64,000 nt of DNA, taken from NCBI RefSeq assembly GCF_000517085.1, contig NZ_KI912107.1, positions 1,240,398-1,304,397 on the forward strand, read 5' to 3'. Each line of letters starts with the position of its first letter. Position 1 is the first letter of the stretch. The notes beneath the pieces were generated by a model. It saw only the letters and a program-made list of their open reading frames with translations, was not told where the DNA came from and searched no databases. Position numbers and translations under genes: made by a program. Positions 28,219-36,779 of this stretch are shown piece by piece. The DNA is from Saccharicrinis fermentans DSM 9555 = JCM 21142 (GTDB lineage Bacteria; Bacteroidota; Bacteroidia; Bacteroidales; Marinilabiliaceae).

Positions 28219-28584
28219 ATGAAAGCGATTTATTTAACAATGGTAATAGCTCTATTGAGCTTAACAACAGTTTTTGGACAAGCTAAAACAGAAAAGTTCA
28301 AAGTTTATGGCAATTGCGGAATGTGTGAAAGTCGTATTGAAAAAGCAGCAAAGTCAGTTGATGGAGTTTCAACAGCAGATTGGAATAAGGAAACTAAAAT
28401 GATTGTAGTATCACATGACAGTACAAAAACTGATGTGCATAAAGTGCAAATGGCTATTGCAAAAGCAGGACATGATACTGAAATGCACAAAGCCAAAGAT
28501 GAAACTTATAATGCACTTCCGGGATGTTGTCAATATGATAGAGCACCTGCAAAGAAAGAAGACCATAGCGGTCATATGCATTAA
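28219..28584 (+). CDS. Secreted heavy-metal-associated (HMA) protein
   Basis: 121 aa: signal peptide (IYLTMVIALLSLTTVFGQA), one HMA fold with the metal pair GNCGMCESRIEKAAK, an acceptor helix IAKAGHDTEM, then YNALPGCCQYDR and a His-rich tail (DHSGHMH). It is very similar to the C-terminal domain of the adaptor at 22883 (ADWN.ET, CCQY), so the two probably exchange the same metal or share ancestry. It is the last gene of the metal operon and is followed at 28606 by a strong terminator. The likely role is a periplasmic copper chaperone. Confidence 0.85.
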   Translation: MKAIYLTMVIALLSLTTVFGQAKTEKFKVYGNCGMCESRIEKAAKSVDGVSTADWNKETKMIVVSHDSTKTDVHKVQMAIAKAGHDTEMHKAKDETYNALPGCCQYDRAPAKKEDHSGHMH

Positions 28585-28605
28585 ACGAACGTAATTTTAT
28601 AATGC

Positions 28606-28644
28606 AAAAACTCCCGACTACATAAAGTAATCGGGAGTTTTTTT
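28606..28644. terminator. Bidirectional intrinsic terminator of the metal operon
   Basis: AAAAACTCCCGA, a 13-base loop, then TCGGGAGTTTTTTT: an 8-9-bp stem with A-run and T-run on either side, so it can serve both the metal operon (+) and the tRNA fragment on the minus strand. Confidence 0.85.
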
Positions 28645-28646
28645 AG

Positions 28647-28698
28647 TGCCCAGAACAAGACTCGAACTTGCACGCCCTTGCGAGCATTGGCTCCTCAA
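28647..28698 (-). other. 3' half of tRNA-Leu(GAG), probable integration (att) scar
   Basis: On the minus strand the sequence runs from the anticodon loop TTGAGGA through a GCTC-GCAA-GGGC variable arm and a GCAAG/TTCGAGT/CTTGT T-arm to the acceptor strand TCTGGGC and discriminator A. The 5' half of the tRNA is absent; instead integrase-linked sequence follows. A 3' tRNA fragment next to a tyrosine integrase is the classic remnant of site-specific integration. The orientation implies that the element lies to the right (from ~28700) and the original chromosome to the left. The intact tRNA should be at the element's other end, not seen here. Confidence 0.65.
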
Positions 28699-28723
28699 GT
28701 TAGTGTGTTAATCAGTCAATAAA

Positions 28724-29965
28724 TTAGTCATTTAAGCTATCTGCATCTCCTTTCTTGTTCAGCAAATCAAGCACTTTCCTATTCAAATCATCAACCAATT
28801 CATTGTCATAATCAAAATAGGTATCGGTTACGGTTGAAGTGCCATGTCCAAGAGCCTGTGCAATAAGGGGTTTACCTGCACCAATTGGCTTCTTGGCTGC
28901 TGAACCTGCCCATGAATGTCGAGCGTGATACATAATTAATTCCGGAACACCCACCTTTTTACCGATTGGTTTTAAAGCTCGATTGATAGCCTGTTGCAAT
29001 GTTTCCGAACCTTTATAACGTTCTTGATATATTAGAAATTTTTCTCGCCCTTTCCTTCGTTCAAATATTTCCTTTGCTTCTTCAGGTTCAACTTTGATAG
29101 AATAAGGTTTGGATGTTTTATTCCGGTTATATTCGATTCTTCCTTCAATAATTGAGGATATATCATAGATGTCGGAGTTATTCATTCCAATTAAGTAAAA
29201 TGATAGCATGAAGAAATCTTGTGCTAAAGCTTCAAGTTCGTTTTCCGGTTCAACATCACGAATAGCTCGTATGGTAGCAATAGGCAATCTCAGGTTACGA
29301 GCCTGTATCTTTTCTATCTTAAATTTTCTAAATGGATAGCTATTCTATTCTGAGGAACTAATTCATCAACATCAATAGCTTGATTAAAAACAATTTTAAT
29401 CACGGACAAGGTTAAGCTTGTGGTGGATTGTGCAACTTCTGCCTGTCTCCATCTCTTAAATCGGCTTAACCATGCAGTTGTAATTTCATCAAAATAAAGT
29501 TTATTCCCATCACCAACGTATCGTTTTACAGCCTTTAAAGCTGCGGTATAGGTGTGTTGAGTGTAGGAATGAAATGTAATCACTAAAGTATTGCAGGAAA
29601 TCAACCCTTTCACCATGTTCTGCATCTTGCTTAATTGCAGCACCTTTCTTATGGTCACTCTCAATACTACCATAGTTCTTGATGAAATCCGAAATGTCGG
29701 AAACCTTCATGCTGTCAAGCTTCCTTGAGTTCTTCAAAAATTCAATACGGTTCCAAGCTTTACTTAATTCATCGTTGAGATAGTTATTAATTAAACGAAG
29801 GTTGTCATGTTGGGGACATCCCTTTTTTACTCTATCCTTGGCATCTTTATCCCAAAAATCAGAATAGACTGATTTATTCAATGATATTTCTGTGTTTTTA
29901 CCTTTGTGTGAAAGACCAAGAACAATGGTATTTGTTTTATCCGCATTCTTACCTCTTCGTAACAT
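28724..29965 (-). pseudogene. Decayed tyrosine integrase (three frames)
   Basis: Reading right to left: 29965-29510 (151 aa, N-terminal arm-binding part, MLRRGKNADKTNTIVLGLSH), 29673-29314 (119 aa, core-binding helices with LKAVKRYVGDGNKLYFDEI), and 29287-28724 (187 aa, catalytic part with YHARHSWAG, LGHGTSTVTDTY). At least two frameshifts separate them. The second-box Arg, the late His and the nucleophile Tyr are still visible. The intact gene would have been ~410 codons and would have integrated its element into the tRNA-Leu whose fragment lies 26 bp away. As it stands the enzyme is unlikely to be made. Confidence 0.8.
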
Positions 29966-30284
29966 TAATTTTGCAGTCGCTATTTTAATTCAATTTAAGT
30001 TTAACAATCATTTCTATTTTCTAATGATTGAGTTAAAACTTGTCCTTGGTTTAATCACGAAAGTAATATTACAGGGCAAAATTCAACGCATTTTTATACT
30101 TCAAAAAGGACTTTTTTTTACCCCAAATGGGTATTTTGGCAAAATTGGCGTAATAAGAATTATTACGAAGCAAAAGTCTAATATTCAGCTAATTGATTAA
30201 TTTTAAATAAGTGATATATTTAGAAAAAAATTAGCGTTACTTATTATCACAGCTATTATTTTATATATCGTTATGAGGTGTAAT
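29966..30284. other. Intergenic, no gene seen
   Basis: AT-rich stretch between the decayed integrase and the HEPN gene. Frames across it have no recognisable protein character. It holds the presumptive upstream region of the integrase and the 3' side of the Shedu/HEPN cassette. I see no convincing terminator. Confidence 0.5.
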
Positions 30285-30965
30285 TCATTTATTATAAATC
30301 TTTTCCTTAAAATATTTTATAGATATTCCTGCAAAATCAAGAAAAAACTCTGCATCCTCTTTGGATATATTCTGTTGCTCAGTTCCTCCATGTCTTACAA
30401 AATCTTTATTGCTTACAAAACCATACATTTGGCTAATTAATCTTTGAATATCAGTATCTATTTCCGCTGATTTTATTGACTTACCCAATGTTTCCCCAGG
30501 TTTATTTAGGATGATTTGTAATGCACTTTCAATTGAATTTGTGGCTTCTTTTATACAATTCTCAAAATCGGGTTCGTTTGCTAATAAAAAGTTTTTAGCC
30601 TTTAGCCATTGCATTCTTATTGGCAACAATTTATCCACCAGAATATCATTTGTTTTTTTCCATTGTTTAGGTTCAGGTAATAATCTTATCTTTCTTTCTA
30701 AATCAATTAAAATATCGCTATACATTTCATTAACATTAGCTCTACGCTCTGCATATGTTGGGAATTTTAACTTACAATATCCCCATATTTCCTCAAGTGT
30801 TCTATATTGGTTTGGATTTGAATAACCTAACTTCTCAATTAGAATTAAAGTATCAATGTAAAGTTTTTTATATTCATCGGTTTGACCGTCTTGTCTGCCA
30901 TTTGTAACATAAGCAACAATCAATCCTTGTAGTCTTTCAATATTAGAAATTGTCTCTTTAATCAT
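30285..30965 (-). CDS. HEPN/Abi-C-like protein paired with a Shedu-like nuclease
   Basis: 226 aa, all-helical. The C-terminal ~90 residues (ATNSIESALQIIL ... LISQMYGFVSNKDFVRHGG ... EDAEFFLDFAG) match the abortive-infection C-terminal domain, a HEPN-type fold. R191-H192 (VRHGG) stand in the position of the conserved R-H of that family. HEPN proteins of this kind are often toxic RNases in defence; activity here is inferred. The gene overlaps the upstream nuclease gene by 4 bases (ATGA), so the two are translationally coupled. The N-terminal ~120 residues are unassigned. Confidence 0.65.
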   Translation of the reverse strand: MIKETISNIERLQGLIVAYVTNGRQDGQTDEYKKLYIDTLILIEKLGYSNPNQYRTLEEIWGYCKLKFPTYAERRANVNEMYSDILIDLERKIRLLPEPKQWKKTNDILVDKLLPIRMQWLKAKNFLLANEPDFENCIKEATNSIESALQIILNKPGETLGKSIKSAEIDTDIQRLISQMYGFVSNKDFVRHGGTEQQNISKEDAEFFLDFAGISIKYFKEKIYNK

Positions 30966-31618
30966 AATTTCCTTATTATTGCATTGTAAGTTCGAATTTC
31001 TAAATTAGGTTTTGTTAATCTATTCCACGCAGATTTGAAATTTTGCTTTATTTCATCTGATTCAAATTCATTTTCATTACCAATTACCAAAATACCTGAA
31101 GGTTCTCTAAAATCCTTAAGCTTAAATGCATCTCTTAAATGTGATTGGTATTTTCGACAGTAATCAATATACTCAGTCAATTGCGAAATACCTTTATTTC
31201 CCTCAATTGTGAAATAAACTTCATTTTGTGCGTTTACTTTTAAAAGTTTTTCATTAGCTCCTTTCAATTCGATTACCCACCATTGAAATCCATCTGAGCT
31301 TTTTCCCCCAACAATAAAATCAGGTATTAAACCTCTTTCGTTTCCAATTCTTGTTTTTATTTGTTGTTTTGGAATTACCCAAATTCCATGGTGTCCTGAT
31401 GTGTCAAGCAATGTTTCAAATATCTCAGGGTTTTTACTTAAAAACTTATCAATTAGTTTTTCATCAGATTTTTCTTCAATCAATTTTACAAAACTCTCTT
31501 TTGCTCCATCCTTTAAGAAATCTCGATGAGTAAAAAACTCCTTCAACGGATAATCCTCAGGATGTTTAATTTCATCCTTTGGTTTGGGAACTTTAGTTTT
31601 TTCAAAAGGTAGTTTCAT
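30962..31618 (-). CDS. Shedu-like (DUF4263) PD-(D/E)xK nuclease
   Basis: 218 aa. Residues ~50-190 match the Shedu/DUF4263 nuclease: LIDKFLSKNPEIFETLL, then D100 in GLIPDFIVGG, E117-x-K119 in WWVIELKGAN, and Q146/Y150 in ISQLTEYIDYCRKY. These are the expected PD-(D/E)xK active-site residues plus the family Gln/Tyr. The protein is short compared with full-length SduA, lacking a long N-terminal sensor region. The HEPN/Abi-C gene that follows may take that role. The pair stands alone between the decayed integrase and an IS91-like element, in the same orientation as the former. Confidence 0.7.
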   Translation of the reverse strand: MKLPFEKTKVPKPKDEIKHPEDYPLKEFFTHRDFLKDGAKESFVKLIEEKSDEKLIDKFLSKNPEIFETLLDTSGHHGIWVIPKQQIKTRIGNERGLIPDFIVGGKSSDGFQWWVIELKGANEKLLKVNAQNEVYFTIEGNKGISQLTEYIDYCRKYQSHLRDAFKLKDFREPSGILVIGNENEFESDEIKQNFKSAWNRLTKPNLEIRTYNAIIRKL

Positions 31619-31964
31619 TCGCGTTTTGCTTTATGCCCCATAACTTATAAGGATTTTATCCTTTGTTCGACCAAGATAAGTAAAAAGTTGAACATTGATA
31701 AATATCCAAAATTATGATTGCTAATATTTATTAGTCATGAAGGATAAAATTACGTTGAACGAAGGCGGCCTAACCTATGCACATTTCATCTAGTTCTTTT
31801 TCTTTGTAAACGCTCTGATCCTAATATTTCTCTGTTATTTATACAACATTCTTTCATCAGCATGTTAATTTCGTTTGGTTTAAGGCATAACAATCCCGTT
31901 ACACCCACATGAACGGTTGTTTTATTTGCATCCATGAAACAAAGAACGTTTTATCTGCTTAATG

Positions 31965-33128
31965 TCATTCTAGTTGGTGCAATATCCTTGTGCGAACCAT
32001 TATGCCTTTATTGCATTTGGGGCATATGCAAGGATCCTTTCCTATTAATGCTCTTAACACTTCATATGAGGTAAGGCCTTCGAGGTTTGACAACCACATA
32101 TTTTCACCCACTAGTGCAATTACCTGTTCTCGTTTACCATGTATATGTACCGTTGCAAGTATGCCAACATATCTGATTTTAAAGAATCCGCTAGGTAAGA
32201 CGTGATGTATAAAACGCCTCACAAATTCAAGTTGATTTAAGGTCATTTGTTTTTGCTTGCTATTTTGTCTGTAATCTTTATAGGTAAAGCTCACTTGCTT
32301 GTCCGATAAAGATGTTAGCCTATTATTAGATATAGCTACCCGATGGGTGTATCTGCCCAAGTATTGTAATACACTGTTGATACCCCCAAACGCCTTTTTA
32401 CAGTATACATTCCATCGTTTACTGTACAGTTCTGATTTCAACATTTGAGCTCCTTCAAACTCCTTAGGTAACCTCAGTTTTTCCTTGATCAGTAGTTTTT
32501 CGAGTTGCTTAACTAGTATACCTCTAAACATGCCAGACAATGCCTTTACGGGCACAAAGAACTTCTTGGGCGAAGCAACCCATTCCATACCATCCGTAGA
32601 CAGGCCGCCAGCGGGAACCAGCATATGAATATGGGGATGATACATTAATGTTTGCCCCCAGGTATGCAGTACACATAGTGCTCCAACATCAGCACCTAAA
32701 AATGAAGGATTGCGTCCTGCATTTTGTAAAGCTTGGGAGGCAGAACGAAACAGTAAGTCATAACATGCTTGTTGGTTGATGTAAAACAATGGATGTAGCT
32801 CCCTTGGTATGGTAAATACAATATGAAAGTAGCGTCCGGGCATTAATCGACTAGTGAGCTTATTGACCCATTGCTGCTGCTTTAAATACTGACACTTGGG
32901 GCAATGTCTATTGCGACAAGAGTTATAGGACTGTTGACTGTAACTACAGCTGCTGTTATTACAATACGCAATATGACCGCCTGCTTCTGATGTACGGCAC
33001 CTTGTTATAGCTTCAATAGCTTTTTGTTGTTCTTTGTTCAACCTTAACTTGGTAGCAATATCATCTTGACAGCTCCTCACAACATCGGCCACTTCTATTT
33101 TCTGTTTACTATTTTCGGTGTGACTCAT
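31965..33128 (-). CDS. IS91-family transposase (Y2 HUH type)
   Basis: 387 aa. The N-terminal zinc-finger motif includes CNNSSCSYSQQSYNSCRNRHCPKCQ (Cys/His cluster about residues 55-80). The replicative transposase core has YFHIVFTIPREL and the HUH motif YHPHIHMLVPAGG. Family members use a catalytic Tyr (pair) in the C-terminal part for rolling-circle transposition. Length is normal and no interruption is seen. It follows the tyrosine recombinase with a 4-base overlap. Confidence 0.9.
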   Translation of the reverse strand: MSHTENSKQKIEVADVVRSCQDDIATKLRLNKEQQKAIEAITRCRTSEAGGHIAYCNNSSCSYSQQSYNSCRNRHCPKCQYLKQQQWVNKLTSRLMPGRYFHIVFTIPRELHPLFYINQQACYDLLFRSASQALQNAGRNPSFLGADVGALCVLHTWGQTLMYHPHIHMLVPAGGLSTDGMEWVASPKKFFVPVKALSGMFRGILVKQLEKLLIKEKLRLPKEFEGAQMLKSELYSKRWNVYCKKAFGGINSVLQYLGRYTHRVAISNNRLTSLSDKQVSFTYKDYRQNSKQKQMTLNQLEFVRRFIHHVLPSGFFKIRYVGILATVHIHGKREQVIALVGENMWLSNLEGLTSYEVLRALIGKDPCICPKCNKGIMVRTRILHQLE

Positions 33129-33934
33129 GGCTGTGCCTGTTTTATTGGAATTAACAAATTGGGAACTTCGCCAAGGTAAGGGTGAGCCAAATGAAGATAA
33201 CCTGAGGTTGTTTTTAGTGAACTGTGTCCCATCAGTAACTGCAACCGTTTCAAATTGATACCTCTTTCAAGCATATGAGTAGCAAAACAATGTCGTAACA
33301 CATGAGGCGATACGCCTTTATTTATACCTACTGATAAGGCAGCACGTGATACTATCTTACGAAAACTTGTTGCGGAATATTTCTTCCCTTTTTTAAAGCC
33401 CTCAAAAAGATACTTCGAAGGACGATACTGTTTAAAATAAATTCTGAGTTGTTCTAATATATCCTCTGGAAGTGGTACTTCTCGGCTTTTATTACCCTTG
33501 CCCTTTATGCGTACAACCAAACGTGCCGAATCTATTTGCTCAGGCAACAAACTTAGAGCTTCTTCGCACCGCATGCCCGTTGCATAAGTCAACATCATTA
33601 ATGTACGATGTTTGACATTATATGAACTTGTCACCAAACGATAGGCATCTGACTGAGACAAAACCGTGGGTAGTTTCTTCGCTACTCTTGGACGCTTTAT
33701 CTTAATGCCATCCCACTTGTTCCCAAGTATATCCACCCAAAATATTTTCCAGGCACTAATCATTTGGTTGATGGTACTGTTCGAAAGCTTTTTTTCTTGA
33801 AGAAGATAATAGCAGAAATCTTTTACTTCCTGATGACTAAGTGTTGACGGAGACCTCCTGTAATACTTTGCCAAAATCGAGAGCATAGATACATAAGTAT
33901 CTACAGTTCTCTCACTGTAACCGCGTAAGCGCAT
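33125..33934 (-). CDS. Tyrosine recombinase of the IS91-like element
   Basis: 269 aa with a short SAM-like N-terminal domain (MRLRGYSERTVDTYVSMLS) and a catalytic domain containing YATGMRCEEALSL (first Arg), HVLRHCFATHML (His/Arg box) and MGHSSLKTTSGYLHL (His and nucleophile Tyr). All expected catalytic residues are present. It overlaps the IS91-type transposase by ATGA. Recombinases like this accompany Bacteroidota IS91-like elements and probably assist integration or resolution. The gene appears intact. Confidence 0.88.
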   Translation of the reverse strand: MRLRGYSERTVDTYVSMLSILAKYYRRSPSTLSHQEVKDFCYYLLQEKKLSNSTINQMISAWKIFWVDILGNKWDGIKIKRPRVAKKLPTVLSQSDAYRLVTSSYNVKHRTLMMLTYATGMRCEEALSLLPEQIDSARLVVRIKGKGNKSREVPLPEDILEQLRIYFKQYRPSKYLFEGFKKGKKYSATSFRKIVSRAALSVGINKGVSPHVLRHCFATHMLERGINLKRLQLLMGHSSLKTTSGYLHLAHPYLGEVPNLLIPIKQAQP

Positions 33935-34048
33935 TTCTTGAATGACCTGCGCGCGTAATGTTTTTTTTCATCTTATAAAGTATTAATGAATAATACTTTA
34001 AGTTACCACTTTTCTAATTAGCGACGAAGGAGCTTTCGTTCAACGTAA

Positions 34049-34974
34049 GCATAAATGCATTACGTTTATGACTGTTATATATTACTCTTTTATTGTGATA
34101 ACTATTTGATTTAACGCTAAATATATGTTTTTATATATTCTGTTATTTGCGTTTGTTACTAGAATGTAGTTTTATGAAAGTATATCTATGGAGAATGTAT
34201 TGCACTCATTAAATTAGTTTTAGGTTTAATAATGGAAGTCTAAATTTAAAAAATTTTTAATTAAACGGTATTTATTTAGGGGACTTATTTTCGTTTTCCT
34301 TTTTTAGTCTGGCTTCATATTGCTAACGTGTAATCATACTTTGACTGCGATTTAGGCTTGGTTGATCCTCATCTTTCTATCTTAAAAAAATACAAGTATG
34401 CTATTAGGTTACCGAATATTCTGATGAATATGATTAGGGTCATGCGGAGTTTCTAAAACCTGAATTTTCAAGTTGAAATAGCCGGTTTATTATATCGTTT
34501 ACTAATTAAATACAAAATAAATCATGTGCTTGATGCAAGCATCGTGTTATGAATAGAAAAAATTAAAACTCCAGGATGGAAAATGAAACGAACCATGATA
34601 AAATATTTTGCTTCGCTGATCTTTGATTCTTACACAGAGGAATGATTAATACTGGTGAGTTCCATGTGGCCATTGAAAAATAACTTTAAACGTATGTAAA
34701 TACTAATTGGTTAATGTGGTGGAGTGAGATTTGCTCATTAGAAGTAATGATAATGCTTTGGTAGGGTCGCTTTTATGTGTTTAAAATTTACTGTTTGTAA
34801 TCATTTATTTTGTTTTGTTTTAATGTGCTAAGTGAATGTTTTTTTGTATTTTTATGATTGTCAAAGGACAACAAATCAATACATAATAAGTCAAATGGTG
34901 AGTGTAAATTAAGTGTAACTTCGGTTAGGGTTGTTGTGTATAATATTGGTTTATTGTAGTTTATGAGTAAAGAT
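34049..34974. other. Intergenic, no gene recognised
   Basis: About 0.9 kb of AT-rich DNA to the right of the IS91-like element. Short frames (for example on the minus strand around 34788-35018) show no protein-like composition. I see no repeat shared with other parts of the window and no tRNA other than the short match at 34975. Confidence 0.5.
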
Positions 34975-34996
34975 AATCGTCTCTCCACCCCGACGA
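34975..34996 (+). other. Possible att core with a tRNA 3'-end-like sequence
   Basis: AATCGTCTCTCCACCCCGAC resembles the acceptor end of a tRNA-Ser (TCTCTCC + A). It is followed by a terminator 22 bases on and by the integrase arm-like repeats. Only ~18 bases match, so it is no more than a candidate attachment core for the integrase at 35411. Confidence 0.25.
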
Positions 34997-35017
34997 AACA
35001 AATGTTAGTTTGTATCA

Positions 35018-35057
35018 AAAGCCTGTAAATTTCATGATTTACAGGCTTTTTTGTTTT
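35018..35057 (+). terminator. Intrinsic terminator
   Basis: AAGCCTGTAAAT, 6-base loop, ATTTACAGGCTT followed by a T-rich tail: a 12-bp perfect stem. There is no gene immediately upstream on the plus strand, so it may be the terminator of the tRNA whose 3' end is suggested at 34975. Confidence 0.8.
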
Positions 35058-35095
35058 TTGTTATTTCAATATAAACGGAAATAATTCAAAAGACT

Positions 35096-35259
35096 TGGTG
35101 AATAGATAGGGAGTAAAATTTATCGTTATATTTGTTCACCAAAGAATTTTATCTAAAAACTAGATAAAGAGGTAAGGAATAGTTTTATACTCTTTTAAAT
35201 CTGAAAATACTGGTGAACAGGTAGGGAGTAAGTTGCTTATTATGAAAACTGTTCACTGG
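35096..35259 (+). promoter_or_regulatory. Candidate integrase arm-binding repeats
   Basis: Direct repeats with consensus GGTGAAYAGRTAGGGAGTA start at 35097 and 35212 (full units 35096-35116 and 35211-35231). The inverted half-sites GTTCACCA (35134-35141) and GTTCACTGG (35251-35259) are also present. The cluster sits within 320 bases upstream of an integrase gene, where arm-type sites and the int promoter are expected. Confidence 0.5.
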
Positions 35260-35410
35260 GAATTATGTAAGTTGCATATATAGTGTTATTTACATGGATG
35301 TTATTCCTGGAGTGAGTCATGAATTTGATTGATATTGATTGGTTTTAGTATTGTCCTTTGATGCCAAACAAAGGATTTGTAATTATTAACCTCAATTAAA
35401 AATAATCATT

Positions 35411-36679
35411 ATGACTAGTAATCAAACATTTGCAATATCATTTGTTGCAAGGGCAGACAGAAAGGGAAACGAAAAGAATACATTAAACATTTATGCAAGG
35501 ATTACGGTAGGCGGAAAACGAGCTGAGATTTCTGTTGTTAAATCTGTCGCTAAAGAATCCTGGAATTCTTCAAAGGAGAGGTTGAATAGTAAATATAAAG
35601 ACTTTCGTCAAGGTAATGCTTACATTGATCAGGTTCGATCGAAATTAACGAGTATTTATAGAGAATTATCGCTTAAGGGGGCATTTATATCTCCTTTGGT
35701 AATTAAGAATTGCTTTATTGGTATTACAGATACAGGAAAAACACTTATAGAGCTATTGGACTATCATAATGAATCTCAAAAAAATACATTGATGCCAGGG
35801 ACTCTTAAAAATTATTTTACTACTCAAAAATATGTGCATAAATATCTAAAGGAATGTAAGAAAATTGATGATATACGCTTGGGTGAGATTAATTATAAAT
35901 TTATTACTGAGTTTGAGGCTTATTTGAGGGGGTATGAACCTATAGATCATCATAAGGCTTTATCTAATAATGGGGTGATGAAGCATTTGGAAAGGTTGCG
36001 GAAAGTGACTAGTATGGCTGTGCGTTTAGGTTGGCTGGAAAAGGATCCTTTTGAAAAGTATAAGTTATCTTTCGTGAAGGTTGATCGCGAATTTTTAACG
36101 GATAGGGAGTTAGAGGTGTTGAGGGAGAAAAGCTTTCAGATTAAAAGACTGCAGTTTGTTAAAGATTTATTTGTTTTTTCGTGTTATACTGGTTTGACTT
36201 ATATTGATGTGCACAATTTAAAGCGTGATAATTTGATTTTAGGTATTGATGGTGAGTATTGGATTCAGACCATTAGACAAAAGACTCATATGGTTGTTAA
36301 TATTCCGATTTTGCCAGTTGCGTGGGAAATTATTAATAAGTATAAGGATGATCCAAGAGCTGTTAATAATGGAACTATTTTTCCAAAATTATCGAATCAG
36401 AGGTTGAATAGTTATTTGAAAGAAGTTGCTGATTTATGTGGAATAACTAAGACCTTAACGTTTCATATGGCACGACATACGTTTGCTACAACTGTTACCT
36501 TGAGTAATGGAGTACCTATTGAAACAGTTAGTAAGGTGTTAGGCCATAGTAATTTATCCACAACCATGATTTATGCAAGAGTGTTGAAAGATAAGATTAG
36601 TGCTGATATGAAAGATTTGAAGCAAGTGTTGCAAAATAAAGAGGATAATGCTGGGTTGAAACGGCATGTTAAAAGATAA
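35411..36679 (+). CDS. int: IntDOT-like tyrosine integrase
   Basis: 422 aa with three domains: N-terminal arm-binding (FAISFVARADRKGNEKNTLNIYARITVGGKR), core-binding, and catalytic. In the catalytic domain SCYTGLTYIDVHNL has Thr where most recombinases have the first catalytic Arg. The CTnDOT integrase also lacks this Arg, so the enzyme may well be active. Later boxes are complete: HMARHTFATT, VLGHSNLSTTMIYARV. It is the first gene of the 35-42 kb element and is preceded by candidate arm sites and a terminator. The start MTSNQTFAIS follows an A-rich leader, typical of Bacteroidota. Confidence 0.9.
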   Translation: MTSNQTFAISFVARADRKGNEKNTLNIYARITVGGKRAEISVVKSVAKESWNSSKERLNSKYKDFRQGNAYIDQVRSKLTSIYRELSLKGAFISPLVIKNCFIGITDTGKTLIELLDYHNESQKNTLMPGTLKNYFTTQKYVHKYLKECKKIDDIRLGEINYKFITEFEAYLRGYEPIDHHKALSNNGVMKHLERLRKVTSMAVRLGWLEKDPFEKYKLSFVKVDREFLTDRELEVLREKSFQIKRLQFVKDLFVFSCYTGLTYIDVHNLKRDNLILGIDGEYWIQTIRQKTHMVVNIPILPVAWEIINKYKDDPRAVNNGTIFPKLSNQRLNSYLKEVADLCGITKTLTFHMARHTFATTVTLSNGVPIETVSKVLGHSNLSTTMIYARVLKDKISADMKDLKQVLQNKEDNAGLKRHVKR

Positions 36680-36779
36680 TTTTTGATTAGTATTGTTGGT
36701 ATTTAGTCGTTGAATTATTATGTTTATGGTTGGGATTCTCTACAAATCAACCTTTTTACATTCAAATCGACTAAAAAAA

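Larger units (their letters stand above)
31750..34048 (-). mobile_element. IS91-like element with a tyrosine recombinase
   Basis: About 2.3 kb carrying a tyrosine recombinase and a Y2-type transposase, overlapping by 4 bases, on the minus strand. A 14-bp inverted repeat, TTACGTTGAACGAA, lies at 31750-31763 with its exact complement at 34035-34048 and probably marks the ends. Classical IS91 lacks inverted repeats, so these ends and the recombinase set it apart as a compound IS91/recombinase type. No target duplication is visible. Confidence 0.7.

Noticed and set aside
29892-30200. 102-aa frame on the plus strand
   Set aside because: It overlaps the 5' end of the integrase pseudogene on the other strand and has no protein-like features.
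34788-35018. 76-aa frame on the minus strand
   Set aside because: Low-complexity, AT-driven composition, no start signal, and it runs into the tRNA-like/terminator region.
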